Shown: piece by piece, positions 30,601 to 41,265 of the stretch
Layout of the letters: every line of letters begins with the position of its first letter
Numbering within the stretch: position 1 is the stretch's first letter
From: Zanthoxylum bungeanum
Taxonomy: Eukaryota; Streptophyta; Magnoliopsida; Sapindales; Rutaceae
Length of the DNA stretch: 64,000 nucleotides
Assembly (NCBI GenBank): GCA_019454045.1
Contig: SKCR01038117.1
Location: 124,001-188,000, forward strand
Direction of reading: 5' to 3'
Notes under the pieces: generated by a model
Seen by the model: only the letters and a program-made list of their open reading frames with translations
Told to the model about the DNA's origin: nothing
The model's database searches: none
Program-made: the position numbers and the translations under genes

Positions 30601-30904
30601 CCCATGTGATTCATTCCTGAAGACTGCTGACATTGTACTGTTACTGCTTCTGTTTGGCTTGTCTTTGCCACTTTTCTTTTTTTTTTCTTCAAAACCTGTG
30701 AATACAAAACAGAACAAACACGAAAGGATGCAAGATGTGTTACGTGTATGCATGTATGAATGTTCTTATCCCGTCGGGTTAGGTCTTCCGTCAATTTTCT
30801 TGATGACTGATTAGTCTTCTTTTCTTCAGGCAAGCTACTGCTTCAATCTGTCTACATTGATCGGCTCGGTGAACTAATTCCCTTCCAAGTCTGACATTTT
30901 CACT

Positions 30905-31319
30905 GCCTCTAGATGACATGTGGAGATGACGATTGTCGGTAGCATGTGATGATGACACGTGACACGGTGCACGTTAGCGGATCTGCTCTGATGTTGACAC
31001 GTGGCAGGCGCACGTTAGCAAAGGCGCATGTTAGCAAACTTCTCAGATTTTGACATGTGTCCCGGCGTATTTTAGCATGATTCGGCGCACGTTAGCGGTC
31101 GCGACGCAGAAGACTTGCGCGTCGCTACGCCCAAATTATGATTTTGCCCTTTTTGTCCGTTTTTCACTGTTTTGGCCCTGAATTGCTTCCAAAGAGTCCT
31201 GAAAATTTATTTATCTATAAAATAACACAAAACACATCAAAATATTCACAAAACTCAAGAAACTATACAAAATATTAGGTCAAATGAGTGGGAAATAGTG
31301 ATACATTTACCACTCATCA
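30905..31319 (-). repeat. Element C 5' LTR, first 415 bases
   Basis: Reading leftward from TGATGAGTGG at 31319 it matches the start of the element A LTR and the other element C LTR end (10443-10041), including CACGTTAGC and decayed GTCGCGACGC motifs. It stops near 30905 at element F. The sequence before it on the minus strand lacks a polypurine tract, so this is the outer edge of a 5' LTR (or a separate truncated LTR). Confidence 0.7.
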
Positions 31320-31344
31320 TCATGGTACCAATCAACAAAGATTT

Positions 31345-32030
31345 TTAAAGACTTGTCATCTCCCTACTTCATCAACCTCAACGATCCCATTGTCTTTCTT
31401 GGCACGCAAGACCCTTTGAAGTGTCGCACAAAATATTTCCTCAATTGCGTGAAGCTGCAGATACTCCCCGGGGTTAAGTTCATGAACCATAAGCTGACTT
31501 ACCAGCCAATGGTTAGAGGGAACACCTTACAGATGGCCTCTCCGACCATTCCCTGAATATCCATCAGCAAAACGAACTTCTCAACATGAGACTTGGGGTC
31601 CGTGCTCCCTTTATAGACATCCATCAAAGGCATGGTGAATCTCCATGGAAATTCCATTGCCATAATTTCCTTTGAAAATGGGAATGCCGCTTCCATATCT
31701 TGGTCACCCATTGGTCCGTCTTTCATCCTTTCCTCTCACTTCCTCATCTCCTTCTGAAACCAACCCCTCATCTGGTTCTCAGAGCTATCACGCTCACATC
31801 TACGGGATTCCCCGTGTTTCCCGCTCCGAGCACGGTACCTTTCGTAACTGGTAGCTTCACATTTCGCCCACAGGCGTTGCTCTATGCCACTGTCCGCAAA
31901 ACACTGGCTGTTGTTCGAGGATTCCAGAGTTTGTGTGACTTCCCCATCTTCCCAAAACTCTCCCGCTGGCGCGGCTCCGACAATGAATATCGATCTCACT
32001 CTATGGGTACCCCTATTTTCTATTTTCACC
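31345..32030 (-). pseudogene. Element H gag, broken
   Basis: Minus strand 31726-31499 reads PFSKEIMAMEFPWRFTMPLM, then DVYKGSTDPKSHVEKF and GEAICKVFPLT, the typical start of the Gypsy capsid; ASLWFMNLTPGSI and FVRHFKGS follow after a stop near 31500. The N-terminal part (32029-31736) is charged and variable. Gag would build the particle. Frames are interrupted and pol is missing. Confidence 0.7.
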
Positions 32031-32297
32031 GTCTCATTCTGCTTTGGCGATTCTTTTTCCGCTCGCTATCTCCTTCTTTCTTTGGCTAGGGTCTGCTACC
32101 CTCTATTATCCCGCCTTCTTCTCCAACTTCTCCATCATGGCCTTCATGAACGTTTGAGTTGCCACCATTTCCAACTTTCTCTCTCACTTCGCATGGTTTC
32201 CTCTATTTTCTCCATCCACTCCGTCGTCGAAGCCTTTGAAGATTTATGGTTCTCGTCTCCTGCAATCGCCTTAGTGTGTTTGCTACTTTTTGTACTT

Positions 32298-32317
32298 TTC
32301 CCCACAAACGGCACCAA
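32298..32317 (-). promoter_or_regulatory. Primer binding site of element H
   Basis: Minus strand TTGGTGCCGTTTGTGGGGAA just inside the LTR end (TGTTGATAATG on plus from 32319). Element D has TTGGCGCCGTCTGTGGGGAA in the same position, so this is a mutated form of one primer type. Confidence 0.65.
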
Positions 32318-32318
32318 C

Positions 32319-32746
32319 TGTTGATAATGATTTTTTGTTCCAAGAGTAATTCGGGAAAATCACTCATCGAACAAATCTCTCTCAACTGTGAATTTATTTG
32401 GTTTGTTGGGAACCAAACAAATGATTTAACGTGGTTTGGTAGAATGGATCCAACCTAGGTCCACAGACACAAGGGAAAATGAAACTTTTATTACTACCTC
32501 GGATCTGACCGACCACTTTTCTTTCTCTAGCTCAAGATTCTTTAACTCTCTATTACAAACTACAAGTGATTGTGAATAAAATTGCTCAACCTTTTACAAA
32601 GAACTCTCAATCCATTTATACACTAAGTCTAATTACACTATTACGGCAACTCTGTGACGTTAGCCACGTTGCCAAACTATTATTTCTTAGGCACTATTCC
32701 CCAGTTACCCTACAGATAATAGCCCAGCCGTCATACACAGCTACAA
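32319..32746 (-). repeat. Element H 5' LTR fragment
   Basis: 428 bases from the LTR end outward. It shares with element D's LTR the sequence AACGTGGTTTGGT, GGATCC, CCTA(C/G)GTCCACAGACACA and CTTTTATTACT, placing H near D. It ends where Copia RT sequence begins. Confidence 0.65.
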
Positions 32747-33655
32747 CCTTGGAACTATCGTATTGATATAATCATAATGGTATATGATTTAATTCAAAAC
32801 GAAGATAATTCTTGTGTATATAAGGAGGTTAGTGGGAACGCACTGCAAGTGATTGTCCTAAATAATGATGATATATCATTTCTTGGAAATGATATTCCCA
32901 TAATACAATCGGTAAAACCTTGGCTTTCACGAAAATTCTCCGTAGAATTCTTGGGAGAGACAACCTTTATTCTAGGAATAAAGATCTACTGGATAGATCT
33001 AAAAGTTGTTGACACTCTCCGAGAACTCGTACATTGAAATAAATATACGCGACCTGGTGTCTCATATGCTTTGAGCATATGGAGTCACAATCAGGCCAAT
33101 CCAAGTGATAGTCACTGGATTGATGTTAAGAACATCCTTAAGTATCTTAGATGATCTAATGATGCTTTCTTAAGCTATGGAGAATGAGAACTTGAAGTGA
33201 TTGGGTTCACTGCTGCAAGTTTCCTAACCGATAAAAATGACTATAAGTCGTAATAAAGGTACTATATAGTTTGAATATAGGAACAGTGAGCTGGAAATCT
33301 TCCAAGCAAGATACTATTGCCGAATAAACATCAAAAGCGGAATATTGCTGCAGCTGAGGCAGCAATAGAAGCCATTTGGATCTTAATAATCCTAATAAGA
33401 TTAGGTGTAGTTCTGTTAGTAGCTGAGCTAGGCTACAGCACAGGCTAAAGAATTAATGGTCTCATCAACGATCCAAGTATATACTTCAACTATTCATCTG
33501 ATTCGTTTGGATCATACATCGTGGCGATGTGATGATCGAATAAATCGCATCAGATGATAACTTTGCAAATCCGCTGACGAAAGCTGTTTCTCAGCAGAAG
33601 TTTGAGCAAATCATACATAGTTCAAGTGTAGGACACTTGAGTGATTGGTTATAGG
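32747..33655 (+). pseudogene. Element I left copy: Copia RT end and RNase H
   Basis: The frame 32777-33037 reads MVYDLIQNEDNSCVYKEVSG, LNNDDISFLGNDIPIIQSVK, FSVEFLGETTFILGIKIY, matching the Copia RT region after the catalytic motif (YVDD region degraded to LNNDD). RNase H follows in broken frames (SWKSSKQ-like, EAEYIAA-like and DNFANPLTKA-like words, 33280-33610). Ends at the polypurine tract. Confidence 0.75.
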
Positions 33656-33668
33656 CCAAGTGGGAGAT
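33656..33668 (+). promoter_or_regulatory. Polypurine tract of element I
   Basis: GCCAAGTGGGAGAT directly before TGTTGGACAATT, the classic Copia arrangement. Confidence 0.75.
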
Positions 33669-35636
33669 TGTTGGACAATTATGACCCATAGCATCACTAT
33701 TTGTACAGAACATTGTGTTGTTATACAAATTAACTATGTGACAAAGTAAATTGCTCTTTTATCATTTATAATTAGATTACCGAGATATATAAATGATAAA
33801 AGTCCATATGATTAGTTCTGGATTGATAAGATATGAGACAGTATCAATCCATGAAGGTTTAATCATTTAAACATCCCTAGTCTGAGTATTATCGAGATTG
33901 GGCATCGATAATGCATAATAGACTAGTATTGCACTTGTGCGCGTTGTGGGAGCATAACGGCATAGTTCTCATATATTTAAGTATTGGATACTTATGCAAG
34001 TGTAATAGGAGGTTGTGTTTACCGATGGTACAGGAACAGCTTCGCTCTGGATAGACCCCTCGGAATTCCATTGGTAGTATGACTATGTGTCTATGGAAGT
34101 CCAAATCAGGGTAGGTGTATTTGGTCTTAACCTGAGACTTACACAGCTAATACTTACGACAATCAATATACTTTGGTTTTGGTCGACCAGGGGTTTAACC
34201 GGTTCTGTGTACGCCTCTTCTGGGTATATTGAGAATCGTAGTGTATTGGGTGTGATGTCAGATGGAAGTATCACTCCAGTCATAGTAGAGATTATGGTCA
34301 CGTAGGATACGGAACTGGTACTCTTATGTACTGCAGTCATCGGGATAATATGACTAGGTCATGATTATCCGATTATAGAGACTAGTTACCAGAGATTCGA
34401 CATGTGCTTCGTACGGGGCATACACAATTCCAGCCTCAGGCCTAGCATGTGACATCCGATACTGGATCGCAATACGCAATACTACGTATATAACGCCTGA
34501 TATAGATTACATATTCCTTTAAGAATATTTCTGGAGAATTGGGTAGGCACGGTGCTTTGCTAGAAGCCAACCATGTCTTGTAAATCGGTAAAAACGTAGT
34601 ACTAGGTAAGTACGTGTTCAGATAGTCCGACGACCGGATTTAATGCCAACATATCCAGGGATCTCATGGGTCGCTTCCCGAAGATTCACCGATGACGTAT
34701 GACTCGAACATTATTAATCTGGGATTAATTAATAGAGAGAGAAAATTAATCTGGGATTAATTACAGAGATATTTTCTCTGGGATAAAATACTATTTAAAT
34801 AGATAGAACGAATTATTTGGAATTAATCGATAAAATAATATATTTGATATATTATACGAAATTAGATTTCGACGCGGAATTAAAATTAGATTTTAATTCG
34901 GGCGAACGAGTTAATTTAGAATTAATTCGCTAGCGACGTGAATATTAATTTTGCTAGGCATAATTATTTAATTAAATTTGATTTAATTACGTCGCAACGG
35001 AAAATTCATTAATTCGGAATTAGCGAACCCGATCCCGGGAGTGTTTGCCGGCCCACTCGCATTTCGAATCAAGTGGGGCCCACAAGTCACATCAAGTGTC
35101 ACATCATTAGTCACTTTGAGTGATGTGATGTAAGTCACTTTGTGATTGATGGGAGTTGTTGGAAGGCTTAATGCCTTGTACCCTTTTTTGAATTTGGTAA
35201 TTGAATTTTTGGTATTAGATTTTGGAAATCTAAATACACAAAACCAACTCATCTCTTCTCTCTCTCTCACTCTCTCCCTCATTCGGCCAAGGGCCATTTT
35301 TTCTCTCAATTTCTTGGCTTGGCTTAAGGGAATTTTGTGGCAAAAATTTCCAAGTGCTAGCACACCAAAGGAGTCTCACAAAGGTGATAGGGAAACTCAT
35401 TCATGAGCATGGAATCCATTATCAAAGCTTGGAGCTTGGAGATCTACAAATGGAGGGTTGACCGAAACTTGGAGCACAAAAGAAGGCATTGCCGAGAGCT
35501 TCAAGGGTGAAGAAAATTTTTGTGTTTCATCGCATCGCAAAAGCCGATCAAAGTGAGTATTCCGCAAGTTAACTTTTTTGTATTCACACTATTTCATATG
35601 CTTAATTGATCTTGGGATGACTTAGTAAACCCAACA
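33669..35636 (+). repeat. LTR of element I, 1968 bp
   Basis: Starts TGTTGGACAATT and ends AAACCCAACA, with inverted ends TGTTGG/CCAACA. Contains ATTAAT/AATTAATTCG-rich sequence and a CT-repeat near 35255-35280 that resembles a 5' untranslated region. Followed by the primer site. Only one LTR of this element is found in the window. Confidence 0.8.
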
Positions 35637-35650
35637 ATAGTATCAGAGCC
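35637..35650 (+). promoter_or_regulatory. Primer binding site of element I
   Basis: ATAGTATCAGAGCC follows the LTR; standard TGGTATCAGAGC with one G-to-A change. It pairs with initiator tRNA-Met. Confidence 0.75.
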
Positions 35651-38440
35651 TTGTTAAACATGAAATTGATTTAGGGTAAAATTTGGGTAAAATTGATTTG
35701 AGCATGATTTGATGAAATTGATTGTTTGAATATGTTTGAATGATGATAACTTAGATTTATTCATGATCAATTTGATGAAAATTGAATTGGATTAATTTTT
35801 CCCCAAATAGTAGGCTTGGCCGAAGTGTTGAAGTGCCCTAATGTCATGGTAATTTTTTTTTTTTTTGATCATTGGATGAGTTGAAAGACTTGGGAAATTT
35901 GATTTAGGATTTAATTGGATTGAAATCGAAATGGACAAAAAATCCCCAATTACCGTGAACAATGAAGCATGGAAATGGATTGATTTTGCTTCAATAATTG
36001 TGTTGGACATGTGTTGATAATTAGTTAGCATGATTAATTAAGTAAATTGGTATTTTGGAAATGTTAATTTGACTAATTAATTATGGCTAAACACTTTAGT
36101 TAATTAAATTGTGAAATTTGGAATTTGTAATTTAATTAGTTGGGCTAAATTTGGAATTGGGCTTGAAAGTTGTATTTGGGCTTAATGGGCTTGGTTGGGG
36201 AAGTTTGGTTTAGGTTAATTGGTTGGATCCAATTGGGCCCAAAACCATATCCATAAAGTCCAAATATAATTAATGGACCTTTAAAATTTTAATTGGGCCT
36301 AAATTGATTTTTTGGCAAAGGGTGATTCCTTATTGGGCTTTGGTTGCCAAAGTCCATGCCTTATAAATTAATTGAAAGCCCATTGGACTTTAATTAAATT
36401 GACATTGGATGTTAATTGGGCTTTGAGACCCGTAAAGATTAGATTTAGAATCTAAGTCGCAAAGGCTCATTAATAAAGTGTAATTATTTAATTAGAATTA
36501 ACTAAAGAATTAGTATTGAATACAAATTAAATTGGATTTAATGTTGTAGTTTGATATAATTCAAGAATTCGTACTTTGAGTACTTATTCTTAAAACGAGT
36601 TTGACTCGCGCAAATCAAATCGTTGTTTGAACATTGGATGGTCATTAATTTCAGATTAATTAATTGGATTAGATTGATTGATAACATGCTTTGTGTGAAT
36701 ACATGGATGTGATGTATGAATAATGTATATCGGATGGATATTAGATGGGTGAGGGCAATTTTGGAAATTGTTGTAATAAATTTAGAATTTATTAAATTGG
36801 ACCTGCGTGTCCAGCCTATTACCTCTTGACTCTTTGTATTTCTCTTCTCACCTATTCCCCTCAATGTAAATGAGGTTTCTTTAGAAGTGTTATGTAATTG
36901 GGTAGAAGTAAGATTTGTGCTAGCGGGAGAGAGGAAATGAGAGATTTGTTCTAGGAACAAGTTGTTTTAAATATCCATCCGCATATCATTATTAATTTTA
37001 TTTATCGCGCCTTATTATGCTTTTAGAATGCATGCTTAAGGGTGTATGATGAGACCTAAAAAGATAATTAATTGGTTGCCAATTACGCGAAAAACCCTCA
37101 ACATATATTAAGCGTTTTTCCTTCCATTGAATGATTCATTCTCAAGATCCAAGATTGGCACTGGTTTTGGCCAAAGTCAAGACCTTTGTCCATCGCGGAT
37201 GTGTTTGAATCATGAAGGCTTTGTTCCATATCGGTGTCTTGTCCAAGTTGTGATTTGTTGGCCAAAGTCAAGATCACTTCTTGTCCATCGACATCGATTA
37301 CGAAGCTTTCCAAGGTCAATGGGTCCCGCTTAACTGGAATCATTAAGTTTGTTGTGCCAAAGCCAAGGCTTAGTTGATTCAGAGGAAAAGGTTAGGAAAT
37401 ATATTGGATATATTGGCATATATAGATATATGTTTCGGACTTGGATGTCCACCTACTGGATCTAGGAATTGGATGAGATCCAATTGATCTTAGAGATCTA
37501 CCTAGTTAAATATCATACAGCTTGTTGGCCAAATTCAAGGTTGTGTGTTATTTAACGGTATCCTAGCCCACTAGGAAACAAGGTTTCTCGAGTACTCAAC
37601 AGAGGGTTAGAGGCTCGCCGAAAAATAGTAGGAGGCAAGTATTAAATTTATAATTTCGTCTAGATACTTGCCAATACGCGCTCATTTCAATTTTTTGTCA
37701 TTACTTAAATAAATATATTAGTTGGACTAATATTTAATTGTTGTTTTAATTAAACAGTTGGAACATTTTCAAACTACTTCAAATTATAGTTGATTATATA
37801 ATTGGATTATAGTAATCAATATATTTGAATTTAACCAATCAAATTATAGTTGATTATATAGTTAGACTATAGTAATCATTATAATCTATAGTACCTAAAA
37901 TCGTTGATTGGATAGTTGGACTATAGCAATCAAGATAACTGAAAGATTAGCGTTTAAAACATAATCCTGGGTAAAAATGTCTTAAACGGCTTTAATTTTC
38001 AGAATGGGAATAGAACCTCAGGATAGTCCTGGGAACTGAGAAGTTATTCTATTTGATAGAATTACATCTCGGGCCTAAGCCCAGAGTTGAGCAAATAGTA
38101 GAACATGATCTTTGGAAGATTCATGTGATGATAACTTTAGTGCTCAATCCTTTATGCTTACCGCAATTACTCTTTAATTCTGTCGTCAATATTAAGGATT
38201 AGATCATTGTACCATGATGATGAAATTACAGATCTTCATAGATCTATTCTTAGATCTTAGAAGTACAAATTGCATAAAAAGCTCTTTAGCTCATGTATGT
38301 CAGAGGGTACATCTGTCGAGCACTAGGTGTCGTAGATGATTGCTGACATCGATCAGCTAGGTTAGCTGGGCATTACCTACGTGGCCGAGACTACCAAAAT
38401 TTGATCTTATAGTCTCTACCCACCCGAAAGCTGGGGCAGG
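35651..38440 (+). other. Element I leader and decayed gag region
   Basis: AT-rich sequence with TTAATTAATTGG-type words and no usable frame. Repeated phrases GCCAAAGTCAAGA(C/T) at about 37170, 37260 and 37350 and TATAGTTGATTATATA(A/G)TT at 37785-37920 are short internal duplications. Gag N-terminal coding is not recognisable until 38440. Confidence 0.5.
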
Positions 38441-38690
38441 TTCATTGTGAACCAAGAGTAAACTCTTGGAGAGTTGATGGCTATGCTCAAGGAGGCAGAG
38501 CCAGAGCTTCTAAAAGGGGCAAAGGCAAAATCATCACAGTCTTCTGGGAAGACAAATGACATATCCCAAGATGTCTGCCTAAACTGTGGCAAACGGGGTC
38601 ACTGGAAGCGTGACTGCCGTATGGACAAGGCAGACATGAAGGAAGTGAAGAGAGGGGCAAGGCTCCGGCTTCAAGTATGTTTGTCATAAA
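38441..38690 (+). pseudogene. Element I gag zinc knuckle
   Basis: The frame from 38474 has LLKGAKAKSSQSSGKTND and then CLNCGKRGHWKRDCR, a CCHC knuckle (C-x2-C-x4-H-x4-C) that binds RNA in Copia gag proteins. MMAMLKEAEPEL upstream resembles the usual Copia sequence before the knuckle. The downstream frame ends soon after. Confidence 0.8.
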
Positions 38691-39780
38691 CATGTTCACT
38701 ATTAGTTTCAAAATTGGATTTTGATACTAGATGTGGTACATAAATATGTACTGATGTGCGGAATCTGCTGATTAGCAGGAGACTGACTTCAGTTGAGATC
38801 TAACCTACGAGTCGGAAACGGGACGAGAGTCGCTGTTTTAACCGTAGAAACCTAAGTTTAGGAACTACCCTTTGGGTATGTACTTAAATTAGGAAACTGT
38901 TATAATGTACCTAGTTTGACTAGAAACATTATCTCTATATCAGAGTATAACTCGTTGCGGTATACCTTTATATTCTAGAACACTAAAGTGTTTTATTTTA
39001 TAAAGATGATATTGAGATAACACATTAGATGTGAATAACAGTATTTATATTTGAATATAAATGAATCTCAAACGTATAACATGACAAACAAATAGCTCAA
39101 ACTGAATTAATCAGATGAGACTTATTTGTGGCATTGTTGTCTGGGACACATTAAACAAGACTCGTATATCCACACTTTTGAAGAGTGGATACTAGGACGG
39201 ATTTGATTCTATTCAAATAATGTCTACGAATCTAGTTTATTAGGCAAAGTGCCTAAAAACACCTTTTACTTGGTAAAAGTACAAGTGCCAACGATCTGTT
39301 AGCCCTCGTTCATAGTGACGTAAGTGGGCCCATATCTAGCTAGGCTAGAGGTGGATATGAACACTTCGTAACCTTTACGGATGTGGCATCGCGTTATGGT
39401 TATGTGTTTCTTTTGAAACATAAATCGGAAACTTTTGATAAATTCAAAGAGTTTCGACACGAAGTAGACAAACAGATCGGCAAAGTATTAAAACATCACG
39501 GTTAGACCATGGTGGAAAATACTTAAGCAATAAGTTTCTCAAATACTTGAAAGAGTATAGTATTCTTTCATAAAGTGACTCCTCTCGGAACACCTCAATT
39601 GAGCGGTGTGTCCAAACGGAGAAACCGAATTTTGTTGGACATGATAGGTTAATCATGAGTCGCTCTGAGCTACCATTTTCCTTCAAGGGATACGCATTAA
39701 ACAGTGCAATACTTATTTTGAATAAGGTTCCATGAAAATCTGTTAGACAGACTTCATATTAGATATGAACAGGAAAGAAA
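38691..39780 (+). pseudogene. Element I protease remnant and integrase, broken
   Basis: Around 39120 a frame reads LWHCCLGHIKQDS, the Copia pre-integrase LWHxRLGH zinc motif. Around 39560-39720 another frame has GTPQLSGVSKRRNR and LLDM, then ALNSAILILNKVP, the Copia integrase core after the second Asp. Protease between 38700 and 39050 is not recognisable. Integrase is inactive through many stops. Confidence 0.7.
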
Positions 39781-41265
39781 CCGGGTTTCTCATTCCTGGA
39801 GATTTGGGAATGCTGGGCATATGTTTGGATGATACCAAACTAAACCCAAATCGGATAAGTGCCTAATTTGTAGGTTATCCTAGGGTAACCAAAGTATAGT
39901 ACTTATACAACTCACAAGAGAACAATGTAATTGTTGCTCTCGCCATGCGGTTTTCCTAAGAGGAATACCTATATGCAGTGGTAAGTGGGAGGAAAGTAAA
40001 AATCGATGAAAATCAGAGTAATACTGTTCCAGGCACCGATTCTTTAATGGAACACAAACAGTTCATCAGGATGAAACTGTACCACAATCTTCGAATACAC
40101 AAAAACCGCGTAAGTCGGAGAGAGTCAGAAAACAACCTGGGAGGTATGGGTTTCTGATCTCACCTCATAAAGATGTCAATCTTATTGAGGAATACGAACC
40201 GACTCGTATGAGGAAGTGATACAAGGTATCGACTCCTATTATGGCAAAGTGCCATGATGTCCGAAATGGATTCCATGTATAACCAACAACAAGTTTGACA
40301 CTGGTTGTTGTACCGGAAGGCATTGTGCCTATGGTACATATAAGAGTCTTCAAGGAAGACATACATGGATGGCAACATACAACAAGCTAGGCTTGTAGCG
40401 AAAAGGTATCGTTATCAACATGTGTGTCGATTACGAAGAAACTTTTATACTCGTTGCCATGGTTAAATCCATTTGGATAATGCTTGCTATGCAATGGCTA
40501 ATGCTTTGCTAAATGCTGCACAATGTTTTTTTGCAATCCATGTTTGAAAAATAAATGCAATAATCTCATTATGCTTCAAAATCTGTTCTTTTCTTTATGA
40601 AATAATGGCGGAAACTCTTTTGGGAAATTTTGGATGTTTACAACATCCTGACGGTTTTGTCGCACACAAACGAGCAAACAAGTTTGCAAATTAATCTATC
40701 CATTCATGGATTGAAGCAAGCATTGCGTTCTTGGAACTATCGTATTGATGTAATCATAATGGTATATGATTTAATTCAAAACGAAGATAATTCTTGTGTA
40801 TATAAGGAGATTAGTGGGAGCACACTGCAAGTGATTGTCCTAAATAATGATGATAATATCATTTCTTGGAAATGATATTCCCATAATAAATCGGTGAAAG
40901 GCTTGGCTTTCATGAAAATTCTTCGTAGAATTCTTGGGAGAGAACCTTTATTCTAGGAATAAAGATCTACTGGGATAGATCTAAAAGTTGTTGACACTCT
41001 CCGAGAACTCGTACATTGAAATAAATGTACGCGACCTGGTGTCTCATATGCTTTGAGCATATGGAGTCACAATCAGGCCAATCCAAGTGATAGTCACTGG
41101 ATTAATGTTAAGAACATCCTAAAGTATCTTAGATGATCTAAGGATGCTTTCTTAAGCTATGGAGAAGGAGAACTTGAAGTGACTGGGTTCACTGCTGCAA
41201 GTTTCCTAACCGATAAAAATGACTATAAGTCGTAATAAAGGTACTATATAGTTTGAATATACGTA
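39781..41265 (+). pseudogene. Element I right copy: Copia reverse transcriptase, broken
   Basis: At 40140-40350 frames give RYGFLISPHKDVNL and VVVPEGIVPM (the usual RT start), then ARLVAKRYRYQH-like sequence near 40390-40430, SLQINLSIHGLKQALRSWNY at about 40680-40745 and the segment repeated at 32747. It ends at 41265 in the middle of what should be RNase H, followed by an A-rich run. Confidence 0.7.

Larger units (their letters stand above)
26093..30904 (-). mobile_element. Element F: large-LTR retrotransposon remnant, 3' LTR plus 3' internal tail
   Basis: Minus orientation. The LTR runs from TGTAGGCATTG (29566) to TGTTCCCACA (26093), with inverted ends TGTAGG/CCCACA. A polypurine tract lies just before it (29582-29567), and internal repeat-rich sequence continues to about 30904, where the 5' part is missing and element C's LTR resumes. 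No gag or pol is visible. No target duplication can be confirmed because the far end is deleted. Family not certain; the GGTGGCGACTCC segment near the LTR end resembles plant Gypsy LTR/primer regions. Confidence 0.65.
10041..31319 (-). mobile_element. Element C: Athila-like Ty3/Gypsy retrotransposon split by A, B and F
   Basis: Read on the minus strand: 5' LTR start at 31319 (to about 30905), then element F, then the 5' LTR end (26092-25809), primer site, gag (25699-24140), element B, protease to integrase (14307-10553) and the 3' LTR start (10443-10041), where element A cuts in. Both inserted junctions with B carry CTTGT, so the C coding sequence is continuous across B. C has the full Athila gag and pol order but every gene carries stops or frameshifts. 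It lacks the whole ORF-X/LOG region. Joining 30905-31319 to C is inferred from orientation, LTR position and subfamily, not from a clean F target duplication. Confidence 0.75.
31320..32746 (-). mobile_element. Element H: Ty3/Gypsy remnant with gag, primer site and part of the 5' LTR
   Basis: Minus orientation: LTR piece (32746-32319), primer site, leader and gag cut at 31320 by element C's outer LTR end. The other side of the LTR is cut at 32746 by the Copia element I. LTR end TGTTGA and the primer region resemble element D. Nothing of pol remains here. Confidence 0.7.
32747..41265 (+). mobile_element. Element I: degenerate Ty1/Copia element, single central LTR with overlapping flanks
   Basis: Order on plus: RT fragment, RNase H, polypurine tract, LTR (33669-35636), primer site, leader, gag, integrase, RT, then a break at 41265. 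The first 540 bases (32747-33285) and the last 540 (40733-41265) are copies of each other. An LTR flanked on the left by 3' sequence and on the right by 5' sequence means that the two sides come from adjacent head-to-tail units. All genes are heavily mutated. Confidence 0.8.

Noticed and set aside
31700..32324. Plus-strand frames of 129 and 146 codons in element H
   Set aside because: They are antisense to the gag reading on the minus strand, which shows clear capsid motifs.
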